The notes under the pieces: generated by a model
Database searches by the model: none
Told to the model about the DNA's origin: nothing
Seen by the model: the letters and a program-made list of their open reading frames with translations, nothing else
Source of the DNA: Rossellomorea aquimaris
Lineage (GTDB): Bacteria > Bacillota > Bacilli > Bacillales > Bacillaceae_B
Direction: 5' to 3'
Length of the DNA: 64,000 nt
NCBI RefSeq assembly: GCF_008180865.1
Contig: NZ_VTEX01000001.1
Coordinates: 1,203,809-1,267,808, forward strand
Shown here: one piece after another, positions 28,001 through 36,728 of the stretch
Layout: each line of letters starts with the position of its first letter
How positions within the stretch are numbered: the stretch's first letter is position 1
Translations under genes and position numbers: made by a program

Positions 28001-28686
28001 GTCCTCATCACATACCCGGTACCGCGTACAGTTTGGATGTAGCTATCTTCATCAGGCGAATCAATTTTATTTCGCAAGTATCTTACATAAACATCCACTA
28101 CGTTCGTTTCAACCTCAGTATCATACCCCCACACTTTATTGAGAAGGGCTTCACGGGTCAAAACAATATTTTTATTTTCCAAAAAGGCGAGTAAAAGGTC
28201 ATACTCCCTTTTAGTGACCTCAATTTCATGTTCAAGCTTAAATACTTGCCGTGACTCCTTTTGAACGGTGATATCACGGTAATGATACGTTGTTTGAGCC
28301 GAAGCTGTTTCTTCATTTCCGGCTCGTCTAAATACGGCTCTCAATCTCGCTAACAGTTCTTCAATAGCAAAAGGCTTTACGATATAATCATCTGCACCGC
28401 TGTCCAATCCTGATACACGATCCATTACACTATCCCTTGCCGTAATCATGAGGATCGGAATAGCCTTCACTTGCCGGATTCTTCTGCAAACCTCAAGTCC
28501 GTTTAAATTCGGCAGCATTAGATCCAATAAGATGATGTCCCAATCCTCGTTCAAGCCTTTCTCTAACCCCTCTCTCCCATCATAGGCAAGACCCACTTCA
28601 TATCCTTCATATTTAAGTTCCAGTTCAATGAACCTGGAGAGATTTTTTTCATCTTCTATGACTAAAATTCTTTTCACATCATTCAC
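27997..28686 (-). CDS. OmpR-family response regulator, ArlR-like
   Basis: 229 residues. The receiver domain has phospho-acceptor Asp55 (LLDLMLPN), the acidic pocket at residues 11-12 and the conserved KPF. A winged-helix DNA-binding domain follows, ending VDVYVRYLRNKID and VRGTGYVMR. It is translationally coupled to the kinase (ATGA overlap). Strong similarity of the N-terminus to ArlR/YkoG is from memory. A tiny membrane protein gene precedes it on the same strand by 23 bp. Confidence 0.93.
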   Translation of the reverse strand: MNDVKRILVIEDEKNLSRFIELELKYEGYEVGLAYDGREGLEKGLNEDWDIILLDLMLPNLNGLEVCRRIRQVKAIPILMITARDSVMDRVSGLDSGADDYIVKPFAIEELLARLRAVFRRAGNEETASAQTTYHYRDITVQKESRQVFKLEHEIEVTKREYDLLLAFLENKNIVLTREALLNKVWGYDTEVETNVVDVYVRYLRNKIDSPDEDSYIQTVRGTGYVMRT

Positions 28687-28709
28687 CTGCTCTAAATACT
28701 TAATACGTC

Positions 28710-28835
28710 TTATTTTATTTTACTTTTGCTGAAAATAAAATCATTAAGCGCTTGAAAGATTTCAATTCCTTGATATGTCATTAAAGTAATGGCAGTAAAA
28801 CTGAAAAATAAAATAGGAATTATTCGAATCCACAT
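28710..28835 (-). CDS. Small membrane protein leading the two-component operon (41 residues)
   Basis: The ATG at 28835 has GGGAGGTAAGAACC directly upstream; longer in-frame versions have no such site. The protein is a single membrane segment (about 3-22) with a short, basic C-terminal tail (FSKSKIK). No family is recognised. Its stop lies 23 bp before the response regulator start on the same strand, so it is probably co-transcribed and could modulate the kinase, an inference from position only. Confidence 0.6.
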   Translation of the reverse strand: MWIRIIPILFFSFTAITLMTYQGIEIFQALNDFIFSKSKIK

Positions 28836-29039
28836 GGTTCTTACCTCCCTTTTATCATTACAGTCATCTTCCTCCACTTTCATTAAATTTGAATGAGAAA
28901 AGGGTAAGTTTTCACTTAGAGAAAGAAAGAAAAAAATCAGAAGTTTACATAATGATATTATAATCAAATAATTAAATGGTATGAAATTGCTCCTGTTGAA
29001 GAAAATAATAGTGTTATAAATAAGAATGAGGTGCACGAA

Positions 29040-30260
29040 ATGGAAAGTAAGAAAAAATTAGATTTACTGGCGTTATCTTCTATTCCTTTAGTTATGACAC
29101 TCGGGAATTCAATGTTGATCCCTGTTCTTCCTCAATTAGAAAAGGAGCTTAACATTACTGGATTTCAATCAAGCTTGATCATTACCGTCTACTCCATCAT
29201 AGCCATACTCTGCATTCCAATTGCCGGTTACTTATCCGATCGTTTAGGGAGGAAAAAAATTTTAATACCCAGTTTAGTCATTGCAGGAATCGGTGGCCTC
29301 ATTTGTGGATTTGCTTCCATATACGGTTCTAACGCATATATTTTTGTAATGGTAGGAAGGGTTGTTCAAGGAATTGGTGCCGCCGGCGCCTTCCCCGTCG
29401 TCATCCCTACCGTCGGTGATCTGTATGAAGATGATGATCAAATCACCAAAGGGTTGGGCATAATCGAGACATCTAATACATTCGGCAAAGTTCTAAGTCC
29501 GATACTTGGTGCATTATTTGCAGCATGGATTTGGTTTATTCCCTTCTTTTCCATTCCAGTATTTTCACTTTTATCCATTCTTCTCATCGTCGTTTTTGTA
29601 AAAGTCCCAGCAAAAAAAGAAGAAGTAGCGAAACAAACCATTAAAGAATTTGTTCATGAGGTGGGAATTGTCCTTAGGAAGGAAAAGAAATGGATTTTCG
29701 GAATTTTTATTATCGGAATCATTTCCATGTTTACTTTATTTGGATTTTTATATTATTTATCAACCCGTTTAGAGCAGGCTTATGGAATTAACGGAGTAAT
29801 GAAAGGACTATATTTAGCAGTTCCACTCCTTTTTTTATGCCTGACCTCCTATATAACCGGAAAAGTGATTGGAAAGAGCAAAGACAAGATGAAGTGGGTC
29901 ATCGTATTTGGATCCCTAATGAGTTCGGTTGCTTTCATACCATTAATCTTTACTGAAGGAAAATGGATCATCTTGAGCATTTTTTCCATTGCTGGTATCG
30001 GAATGGGTGCAGCCCTCCCCTGTTTGGATGCATTGATAACAGAAGGAATTGAGAAGGAACACCGTGGAACCATTACCTCCATATACAGTTCAATGAGGTT
30101 TACAGGTGTCGCTTTAGGTCCTCCTTTAGTAGCGTTGATTGAACCTTTGAGTACCTTTATCATTTTTATAATTCTAAGCCTATTTTCCAGCCTCGTCGGC
30201 ATGTTTTTCATTAAAGTTCCAGAAACTCCCCCGCAAGCTGTCTCAACTAAAAAGGCTTAG
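29040..30260 (+). CDS. MFS transporter, drug:H+ antiporter-1 type
   Basis: 406 residues from the ATG at 29040 (GAGGTG six bases upstream). Twelve membrane segments, with the motif A loop GYLSDRLGRKKILIP between segments 2 and 3 and the GxxxxGAxPVVIPTVGDLY motif C-like region of exporters. It probably expels a drug or metabolite using the proton gradient. The gene is divergent from the two-component operon, which could control it, but no shared site was identified. Confidence 0.88.
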   Translation: MESKKKLDLLALSSIPLVMTLGNSMLIPVLPQLEKELNITGFQSSLIITVYSIIAILCIPIAGYLSDRLGRKKILIPSLVIAGIGGLICGFASIYGSNAYIFVMVGRVVQGIGAAGAFPVVIPTVGDLYEDDDQITKGLGIIETSNTFGKVLSPILGALFAAWIWFIPFFSIPVFSLLSILLIVVFVKVPAKKEEVAKQTIKEFVHEVGIVLRKEKKWIFGIFIIGIISMFTLFGFLYYLSTRLEQAYGINGVMKGLYLAVPLLFLCLTSYITGKVIGKSKDKMKWVIVFGSLMSSVAFIPLIFTEGKWIILSIFSIAGIGMGAALPCLDALITEGIEKEHRGTITSIYSSMRFTGVALGPPLVALIEPLSTFIIFIILSLFSSLVGMFFIKVPETPPQAVSTKKA

Positions 30261-30277
30261 AAATTCAATCCATGATG

Positions 30278-30312
30278 AAAAAAACGGTGCTGGATGCAGC
30301 TCCGTTTTTTAT
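30278..30312 (+). terminator. Terminator of the MFS gene
   Basis: AAAAAAACGG (30278-30287) pairs with CCGTTTTTT (30302-30310). The loop contains a further GCT/AGC pairing. Confidence 0.8.
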
Positions 30313-30436
30313 TGCAGCCACTTTTCTGAGTAGAATATAGAAAGCTCGTACTCTACGATCCCAACATGTTTATTTCGAATCATAATGTGGTAGATATATC
30401 CATAAACATGATAAGGATCGTAAGGGAGGAATATAT

Positions 30437-30613
30437 ATGACTTGGATAATCGTGATTGTTTCTCTTTTTATACTTCTCATTCTGGCTGAAGAAGTCATTA
30501 ATTATTTTCTACGTACAAAAGTAATTGATCATCAGCCCAAGGCGAAAAAAAGCGAAGGAAAGATGAAATCTTTGTTTCATAAAGTAAAGCTGAAACTGAC
30601 TCATTCACAGTAA
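30437..30613 (+). CDS. Small one-pass membrane protein (58 residues)
   Basis: ATG at 30437 with AGGGAGGA at 30423-30430. Residues 3-17 form one hydrophobic segment; the rest is a strongly basic cytosolic tail (AKKSEGKMKSLFHKVKLKL). I do not recognise a family. It lies alone between the MFS gene terminator and a convergent Nudix gene. Confidence 0.6.
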   Translation: MTWIIVIVSLFILLILAEEVINYFLRTKVIDHQPKAKKSEGKMKSLFHKVKLKLTHSQ

Positions 30614-30668
30614 TTGGTGCTACATAGACTAAAAGGTGGAGAAGTTTTTTCTCTGCCTTCCACTTAAA

Positions 30669-31124
30669 TCACTTCTTTGACACAATATGCATCGTTTCAT
30701 TTGGTTGATGTGCTAACATATCTTTAACCTCTTGAGGATATACTTGTACTTCAGAAAGTTCTGCAATGGGAATCCACTTATATAATAAACGATCGCCTTC
30801 CAGTCCATGAAAGGCGTCCTTTTGAAAAATTGCCCTGTCTGTAGATTTCACTTTATAATAAAATCCAATTTCATGGAAATCCCATTCTTTATACGGAAAG
30901 AAATTTTCGTTCACCATGATCAATTGTTCTATATGAATATCTATCCCTAGTTCTTCTTGCATTTCTCTCTTTAAACTTTCCTGTGATGCCTCTCCCATGG
31001 CGACTCTTCCACCGGGCAACGACCAGTAACTGTCTTCCACTTGTTTATGTAATAAAATATGGTCCTGTTCTATCCAGACGGCCACTACCCTGTAATTAAA
31101 AACGTTTTGCTTTTGTTTAAACAA
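30669..31124 (-). CDS. Nudix hydrolase
   Basis: 151 residues with a complete Nudix box: GGRVAMGEASQESLKREMQE then ELGI (G-x5-E-x7-REUXEEXGU). It hydrolyses a nucleoside diphosphate linked to another group; the substrate is not evident. The upstream side is marked by two inverted repeats rather than an obvious promoter cluster. It is one of three Nudix genes in this window. Confidence 0.88.
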   Translation of the reverse strand: MFKQKQNVFNYRVVAVWIEQDHILLHKQVEDSYWSLPGGRVAMGEASQESLKREMQEELGIDIHIEQLIMVNENFFPYKEWDFHEIGFYYKVKSTDRAIFQKDAFHGLEGDRLLYKWIPIAELSEVQVYPQEVKDMLAHQPNETMHIVSKK

Positions 31125-31516
31125 TATCCATTTGCCCCCTCCTTCCCCTCATTCTAACCCATAAAAAACCAATTCCATCTAAAAATATACAAAAAGAAGA
31201 CAAAAGCTTCAGCAAAACTTTTGTCTCCAAAGGAAAGAAATTAGAATGGGTCTTACATAATAAAGATTTAAACAAAAAGAAAGCTACCCCACTTTCTTTT
31301 TGCTTAGGGAGTGATAAATCCTTATTCATAAGCAAGATTCATTGTAACGGGTGAAAAAGTGAACTCTATTAGAACAAGATTAAAATTTGATGAGAAAATC
31401 ATTTTCTTCCTTAATTCCCCACTACTCTATCAGAAAGCATCCAGATTAAATTTATGATATGATAAATAAGAATTCAGAATGTTACAATTCATTCTAGTGG
31501 ATGAAAGGATGGAAAA
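31125..31516. other. Intergenic region with two tandem hairpins
   Basis: About 390 bp between divergent Nudix and pxpA genes. Two perfect inverted repeats lie within it: AGACAAAAG/CTTTTGTCT (31198-31206, 31218-31226) and CAAAAAGAAAG/CTTTCTTTTTG (31273-31283, 31292-31302). A reverse-strand frame across them has no ribosome binding site and looks spurious. Confidence 0.55.
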
Positions 31517-32242
31517 ATGAAAATCGATTTAAACTGTGATTTAGGAGAAAGTTTTGGTACATATACAATTGGACAAGATGAAGAAATGATGAAATACGTG
31601 TCCTCCGTCAATGTCGCTTGCGGATTCCATGCAGGAGACCCCCTCGTAATGAAACAAACAGTCACAAATGCATTAAGTCACAACTTAAAAATAGGTGCTC
31701 ATCCAGGGTTGCCTGATCTTCAAGGCTTCGGAAGAAGAATGATACAAATAACCCCTGAAGAAGCATACGCCCTTGTACAATATCAAATTGGCGCCCTACT
31801 CGCTTTCATTGAGGCACAAGGAGGTAAGTTGTCACATGTTAAACCTCATGGTGCCCTTTATAATATGGCTGCGAAGGATTCCGAACTGGCTGTATCGATT
31901 GCTAAAGCAGTATTCGACCTTGACCCTGGATTAACATTGTTCGGCCTTTCTCAAAGTGAGCTGACAAAAGCAGGTGCGGAAATCGGATTGCATGTTGCAC
32001 ATGAAGTCTTTGCCGATCGAACCTATCAATCTGATGGTTCACTAACTCCCCGTTCCCTTCCGAATGCCGTACTTCATGATGAAAACCAAGTTGAAAAGCA
32101 AGTCTTACGAATGGTTGAGAAACAAGAAGTAGTTTCAACAGATGGTGAGGTATTATCAATTAAAGCGGATACCATTTGTCTTCATGGAGACAACATGGCT
32201 GCTTTGAACCTTGCAAAAAGATTATATGAAAAGTTAAGTTGA
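31517..32242 (+). CDS. pxpA: 5-oxoprolinase subunit A, LamB/YcsF family
   Basis: 241 residues with the family opening [20 protein letters not shown] and the block [12 protein letters not shown], then [10 protein letters not shown]. PxpA works with PxpB and PxpC in ATP-dependent opening of 5-oxoproline to glutamate. Those partners are not adjacent here, which is unusual, since pxpABC genes are normally clustered. ATG with AAAGGATGG upstream. The gene is followed by its own hairpin. Confidence 0.93.
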   Translation: MKIDLNCDLGESFGTYTIGQDEEMMKYVSSVNVACGFHAGDPLVMKQTVTNALSHNLKIGAHPGLPDLQGFGRRMIQITPEEAYALVQYQIGALLAFIEAQGGKLSHVKPHGALYNMAAKDSELAVSIAKAVFDLDPGLTLFGLSQSELTKAGAEIGLHVAHEVFADRTYQSDGSLTPRSLPNAVLHDENQVEKQVLRMVEKQEVVSTDGEVLSIKADTICLHGDNMAALNLAKRLYEKLS

Positions 32243-32249
32243 ATCATAT

Positions 32250-32275
32250 AAGGGCTATACATAGCCCTTATTCTA
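32250..32275 (+). terminator. Terminator of pxpA
   Basis: AAGGGCTAT (32250-32258) pairs with ATAGCCCTT (32261-32269) around a tight loop, followed by ATTCTAT. The T-tail is weak. Confidence 0.6.
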
Positions 32276-32326
32276 TGGAGAATGTAAAGGATTTGTCTAT
32301 TGTATAGAAGATAGGAGCAATCTCTA

Positions 32327-32620
32327 ATGAATAAGACTTTACTACTCGAAGGGTTCCGTTGGATGTTCATCTTACTTGTTGCTTGTGTCATCATTCTCTA
32401 TGGTTATCAGCGGTACCTTTTGCACTCTAGCATTGAAACATCTCTACAAACCGTATCTCCCGACTCAACCATCATAGGAATCATTCAAACTCATACCACT
32501 GACAATAAAGAAAAAGTGTATGAAGCTCTATACAAGACAACAGACGGCAAATGTTACCGAGCTTCATTCGAGCGTAAGGGGCGCACATTCATAGGAAACC
32601 AGGAGGCATCCTGCGAATAG
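32327..32620 (+). CDS. Membrane-anchored protein of unknown function
   Basis: 97 residues. An N-terminal membrane segment (about 11-28) is followed by an extracytoplasmic part with two cysteines (in KCYRASF and EASCE) that could form a disulfide. TAGGAG lies before the ATG. No family recognised. It stands between pxpA and yjbQ on the same strand. Confidence 0.6.
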   Translation: MNKTLLLEGFRWMFILLVACVIILYGYQRYLLHSSIETSLQTVSPDSTIIGIIQTHTTDNKEKVYEALYKTTDGKCYRASFERKGRTFIGNQEASCE

Positions 32621-32852
32621 GGTGAGTAGACAGATGAACCGAGTTATACATATCTTTCCTCATTTCGAATCAGCAGAAGAAAAATAAAAAATCAGAAAAT
32701 TCATGGGATTTCCCCCTCGTCAGATTACACTCGTTTTCCCGTCTACTGCGATTATTCCAACTTGTGAAATTTGATAAAGAGTATGTCTGGTTTTAATCAG
32801 GCCATTTAGTGGAATGTAGAGGAATATGACATACATGGAAAGGATCATTGCT

Positions 32853-33260
32853 ATGATAAGAACTCTTACAATCGATACAAAAAAACGTGATGAGATGGTT
32901 GATATCACTACTTATGTCCAAGACATCGTCATCAATGAAGAAATGAAGGAAGGTATTGTTGTGGTTCAATCCTTACACACCACAGCCGGAATCACGGTGA
33001 ATGAAAATGCGGACCCAGATGTAAAAACGGATTTTCTACGTCGATTAGACGAGGTATATCCTTGGGAACATACGCTCGACCTTCATGGAGAAGGAAACAC
33101 GGCTGCTCATTTAAAGACAAGTACGGTAGGACACTCTCAAACAATCATTGTCACTAATGGAAGGCTTCAATTGGGAACTTGGCAAGGCATCTACCTCTGT
33201 GAGTTTGATGGTCCTCGCTCCGGAAGAAGGGTTTCGATAAAAACGATTGAAGCTGAATAA
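32853..33260 (+). CDS. yjbQ: YjbQ family protein (UPF0047)
   Basis: 135 residues from the ATG at 32853 (AAAGGA eight bases upstream; earlier in-frame ATGs have no site). The family landmarks are [18 protein letters not shown], the conserved histidine-rich [16 protein letters not shown] and the C-terminal [16 protein letters not shown]. YjbQ proteins form trimers, and some have secondary thiamine-phosphate synthase activity. Physiological role uncertain. Confidence 0.92.
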   Translation: MIRTLTIDTKKRDEMVDITTYVQDIVINEEMKEGIVVVQSLHTTAGITVNENADPDVKTDFLRRLDEVYPWEHTLDLHGEGNTAAHLKTSTVGHSQTIIVTNGRLQLGTWQGIYLCEFDGPRSGRRVSIKTIEAE

Positions 33261-33267
33261 GGAACGA

Positions 33268-33297
33268 AAAGACTCGGGGGCTTTCTACCGAGTCTTT
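33268..33297. terminator. Bidirectional terminator after yjbQ
   Basis: AAAGACTCGG (33268-33277) pairs perfectly with CCGAGTCTTT (33288-33297). It serves yjbQ and the convergent DCC gene. Confidence 0.85.
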
Positions 33298-33696
33298 CTA
33301 TTCGATAAAACGATCTCTAATGTATTGCGAAGGCAGCATACAAGAATCTTGTTTTCCAAACCATTTATATCTATTCTTCGCAATCCATCTGTATACCCTA
33401 TCTCTTAGGGGCTTAGGGACGATTATGCATGTATTGATAAGCTTCCATGGCCATGTCAAATGAGAGCAAACCTTTAAAGCAGCTGTTGATTCCACATACG
33501 CTTTATTTTCTTCAATTAATACAAAGCTATCTGTAGTATTCGGAATGTTATGCTTCTGTAATAATTGTTGACCAATATCGCTTTGTAAGGAAGCAAATTG
33601 GAAGATCCCTTCAGGATCACGTTCGATAATAAATCGCACACTACTATTGCAAAAATTACATATGCCATCAAACAAAATTATTGCCAATGAAATCAC
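33298..33696 (-). CDS. DCC-family thiol-disulfide oxidoreductase-like protein (DUF393)
   Basis: 132 residues. The opening LFDGICNFCNSSVRFIIERD contains the D-G-x-C-x-F-C signature that names the DCC family, with a thioredoxin-like CxxC pair. The later ALKVCSHLTWPWKL is also typical. A redox role is inferred and no substrate is known. The start is probably GTG at 33696; its ribosome binding site is weak. Confidence 0.87.
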   Translation of the reverse strand: MISLAIILFDGICNFCNSSVRFIIERDPEGIFQFASLQSDIGQQLLQKHNIPNTTDSFVLIEENKAYVESTAALKVCSHLTWPWKLINTCIIVPKPLRDRVYRWIAKNRYKWFGKQDSCMLPSQYIRDRFIE

Positions 33697-33772
33697 ACCG
33701 TTTCAGGAATATCCCATATTTACTTCTGATTATAATAGAATTCATAACTTCATTCCAGGAAGTTATCTGCTC

Positions 33773-34357
33773 TCAACTTTTAAAATGCTCGGATAGGTGA
33801 CCTACTTCATTGTAGGAATGAACTGCCCATCGTTCACTTCTAAAATGGAGATTGGTCAGGCAGCCGTTAAAAAGCTTCACATGCTCCAGTGCTCCCTTTT
33901 CTTGATGAAACTCCCGCAATACTGCATTGATGACAGCACCGTGAGCAACCAACAGTACCTTCTTTGCGGGAAACTGAGCATGAATCTCTTCCAGCCCTTC
34001 CTGCACCCTCCCGACCAACTCTTCATACGATTCCATATACGGAAAGTTAAAATCAGGATACCGCTTTTCCCTTTCTTCACGGGATAATCCCTCTCCCTCC
34101 CCAAAATGGCGTTCCTTGAAATGATCCATTTCCACAATTGTCAGTTTCAATGATTCATTGATAATTTCCGCTGTTTTTCTCGCTCTCATTAAAGAAGTGG
34201 TTATGAGAACATCCCATTCTGATTTCTTCAAAAACTCCCTGCATTCTTCTGCTTGACGTTTTCCAGTTTCATTTAATGGTATATCTGTTTGGCCCTGTAA
34301 TTTACCCAATAGATTCCATTCAGTTTGACCATGTCTTACTAAGCATATTTGAGTCAT
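33773..34357 (-). CDS. Histidine phosphatase family protein
   Basis: 194 residues from the ATG at 34357, preceded by AAGGAGT. The catalytic RHG motif is LVRHGQTEWN and the second histidine is in LLVAHGAVINAVL; the acid residue lies in HFKERHFGEGEG. It belongs to the cofactor-independent branch close to phosphoglycerate mutases and broad-specificity phosphatases (PhoE/YhfR types). Actual substrate unknown. Monocistronic. Confidence 0.88.
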   Translation of the reverse strand: MTQICLVRHGQTEWNLLGKLQGQTDIPLNETGKRQAEECREFLKKSEWDVLITTSLMRARKTAEIINESLKLTIVEMDHFKERHFGEGEGLSREEREKRYPDFNFPYMESYEELVGRVQEGLEEIHAQFPAKKVLLVAHGAVINAVLREFHQEKGALEHVKLFNGCLTNLHFRSERWAVHSYNEVGHLSEHFKS

Positions 34358-34524
34358 TTCATTTACTCCTTCTGTCAAATTTCTGTTTCTATTTGTCCGT
34401 ACAATATCATGCTTCAAGAAATCTATAATTCTACTAGATTTTATGATATACTATATTACCATTAAAAGAGATTATTTCGAAAGTTTTAAATAAATGAGGC
34501 AGTATAAGGAGTTGGCTGAAAAGG

Positions 34525-35376
34525 ATGAGAGATGAATTATTATATCTGGGTCAAGAAATCGTTTCACATAAATCTGAAATTGCTAAAGGTGTAATTGACT
34601 ATCAGGAACAACGATACTCCGAACAACTTAAGTTTTCAGGTGTTAACATGGAGAAAGTCACAGAGTGGAGAACTGAGTTAATACAAATATTGGGAGAATC
34701 TTTACTTGAAAATCAAAAGGATTCTCTTATTAAAATAAAAGAGTGGACGCAGAAAGTTGGGAATATTGCTATTGAAAAAGGTATCTCCCTAAACGAATCT
34801 TTAAAAACTCTATCAACATTCCGTACGGCCATTTGGGATTTCTTCCATCATCAAATTGACAATCAAATTTCAGCCTCTATTATGCTGCAATCAAACAAAA
34901 AGATAAATCCCTTGCTTGATGAAATTGCTTATCTTTTCAATGAGCTATTTATTAAGCAACAGAAAGATCAGTTGGCCCTGGTTCATTCTGCCATGGATGA
35001 ACTATCAGCACCGATTGTGCCGATAGCTGACAAAATTGCAATTCTTCCTCTTATTGGGGAAATTGACACTCATAGATCCAGCTCTGTTATGGAAACGGCA
35101 CTAAAGAAAAGCTCTGAATTGCAATTAGACTATTTATTTATTGATATATCCGGTGTAGCAATCATGGATACGATGGTTTCGCATAATATCTATCAAATTG
35201 TAAATGCTTTAAAAATGATGGGTGTACAATCGGTATTAACAGGAATTCGTCCTGAAGTTGCCCATACATTAGGGAATCTGGGTATAACCTTCGACGATTT
35301 AAAAACCAGCTCCAGTTTAAAGCAAGCCCTCGAAGACATCGGATTCACTCAATATGAGGTTGTCCTCCCCCTATAA
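34525..35376 (+). CDS. RsbR-type stressosome protein with C-terminal STAS domain
   Basis: 283 residues. The N-terminal 150 residues are helical, as in the globin-like sensor of RsbR paralogues. The C-terminal STAS domain contains DISGVAIMDTMVSHNIYQIV and VLTGIRPEVAHTLGNLGI. Thr216 and Thr239 occupy the positions phosphorylated by RsbT in RsbRA (Thr171 and Thr205). Such proteins assemble into stressosomes that gate the SigB response. It is a lone gene; no rsbS, rsbT or sigB is nearby. Confidence 0.85.
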   Translation: MRDELLYLGQEIVSHKSEIAKGVIDYQEQRYSEQLKFSGVNMEKVTEWRTELIQILGESLLENQKDSLIKIKEWTQKVGNIAIEKGISLNESLKTLSTFRTAIWDFFHHQIDNQISASIMLQSNKKINPLLDEIAYLFNELFIKQQKDQLALVHSAMDELSAPIVPIADKIAILPLIGEIDTHRSSSVMETALKKSSELQLDYLFIDISGVAIMDTMVSHNIYQIVNALKMMGVQSVLTGIRPEVAHTLGNLGITFDDLKTSSSLKQALEDIGFTQYEVVLPL

Positions 35377-35380
35377 TGAA

Positions 35381-35419
35381 AACCAGAAGCCACATGCAGC
35401 ATGGCTTCTGGTTTTTTGG
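35381..35419 (+). terminator. Terminator of the RsbR-like gene
   Basis: AACCAGAAGCCA (35381-35392) pairs perfectly with TGGCTTCTGGTT (35402-35413), followed by TTTTGG. Confidence 0.88.
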
Positions 35420-35432
35420 TTATTTACAAACA

Positions 35433-35921
35433 CTAGGCACTCTTATTTATTTTATGATGAAATAATAGTTGAATGCTTTGAACAGCCATATATATGGGAA
35501 TCGACCAATACATTTCATACCCTTTATCGAAATGGAATATACCGATTCTGACCGTGAACCATTCCATCAAGATAGAAAATGCTGTCCAGATCAATAAATA
35601 AGCAAGGTTCATAATCCCTCTTATCTTTAGCTTTTTATATATGTATATGAAGAAATAACTATAAGGGCCATACATGATGTAACTTACAAAGTCAATTGCC
35701 TGGTAAGCTGAACTGTCATTGACATCATAAAAATCCCATGGAGGAATACTAATTGTATGATCATAGAACATTCCAATTGAGATGCCATAAATATAATGAC
35801 TTAACCCTTCGAGGAATGAAAATATTTTTGGAGTGATCCAGATCAATAAAAGGAGAGTGAATAGACTAATGATGATAAACCATTCGTTTAAGTCAAATGA
35901 CCTCTCATAGATTCTGTCCAC
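35433..35921 (-). CDS. CBO0543-type integral membrane protein
   Basis: 162 residues with four to five membrane segments. The conserved-looking stretches are GMFYDHTISIPPWDFYDVND and FVSYIMYGPYSYFFIYIYKK, which I recall from CBO0543 family proteins of unknown function. It overlaps the preceding gene by 17 bp, so translation is coupled. Its start has a GGAGGAGAGAG tract upstream. Confidence 0.7.
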   Translation of the reverse strand: MDRIYERSFDLNEWFIIISLFTLLLLIWITPKIFSFLEGLSHYIYGISIGMFYDHTISIPPWDFYDVNDSSAYQAIDFVSYIMYGPYSYFFIYIYKKLKIRGIMNLAYLLIWTAFSILMEWFTVRIGIFHFDKGYEMYWSIPIYMAVQSIQLLFHHKINKSA

Positions 35922-36390
35922 TGTCTCTCTCCTCCTTTTTCTGCAAATAATAAAGCCCTTGACCTATCCAAATACACATCAATAAATATGTTCCATTAAT
36001 GATAATTGTATTTAACAGGCTCCAGTGAGGATACTCAAGCGTTTTAAAGTGTATGTGAAGGATATCCAATACACTGATAAAGCATAGCAAACATACAAAT
36101 AATAAGAATCGATAAGTCCTATTCCCGTAATTCAAGTAACCGTTCACCATGACAATCCCGACTAATGGCAAAATGCATTCCCGGTTTATCAATAAGCTGA
36201 TAAATTGAGTGACATCCTCTGACGCCTTCATCCACTCCAGGTTATTGGTCATAATCGTAATATAGTTCGTTGAAATGATCGATAACACCATGAACTGTAT
36301 GAAGTTTGAAGTAAATGAAAGCTTTTTTCGCATAAAACTGACAATATAAATCAGTATGATCAATATGGAAATAAAGAAAGGAAGAGACAT
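35905..36390 (-). CDS. Integral membrane protein paired with the CBO0543 gene
   Basis: 161 residues with about five membrane segments and a charged C-terminal tail (QKKEERDSGQNL). No domain is recognised. It is the first gene of a two-gene unit and overlaps the CBO0543-type gene by 17 bp. AAGGAG lies before the ATG. The two similar-sized membrane proteins may form one complex, an inference from coupling. Confidence 0.65.
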   Translation of the reverse strand: MSLPFFISILIILIYIVSFMRKKLSFTSNFIQFMVLSIISTNYITIMTNNLEWMKASEDVTQFISLLINRECILPLVGIVMVNGYLNYGNRTYRFLLFVCLLCFISVLDILHIHFKTLEYPHWSLLNTIIINGTYLLMCIWIGQGLYYLQKKEERDSGQNL

Positions 36391-36527
36391 TGATTTCTCC
36401 TTAGATTTTTCTTACTATCCTTGCCTTAATCGACTCATTACATAACCAAAATAGTGACAAGAGAGTTTGGATGTTTGTATTGTATTGCAAGGGGAAAAGA
36501 GTAAAGGAGAATAAAGGAGGTAATTTT

Positions 36528-36722
36528 ATGAAACATGAATCTATCACCCCCAATGCAAGAGATGAAATAAAAGAAGTCTTTGTGGATGGTTTGCAGCGTG
36601 ACCTATCACCTGAAGAAGAAGGACTTATCACAGGATGGACTCAAACCTTTAACAAAAGCGAACGTGCAACCATCATTAATATGCTAAAAGAACTACTAAA
36701 CAAACATAAAAAACATGACTAA
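36528..36722 (+). CDS. Small acidic protein of unknown function (64 residues)
   Basis: ATG at 36528 with a full AAAGGAGGT upstream; a longer in-frame version lacks one. The product is soluble and helical (SPEEEGLITGWTQTFNKSER, then ATIINMLKELL). No family recognised. The 113-bp structured repeat begins 7 bp after its stop codon, so the repeat lies in the 3' end of its transcript. Confidence 0.65.
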   Translation: MKHESITPNARDEIKEVFVDGLQRDLSPEEEGLITGWTQTFNKSERATIINMLKELLNKHKKHD

Positions 36723-36728
36723 ACCTAA

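Noticed and set aside
31117..31335. Reverse frame of 72 codons upstream of the Nudix gene
   Set aside because: It crosses two terminator-like hairpins and has no ribosome binding site.
36401..36631. Reverse frame of 76 codons overlapping the 64-residue gene
   Set aside because: It opposes a gene with a full AAAGGAGGT site and has no plausible start signal.
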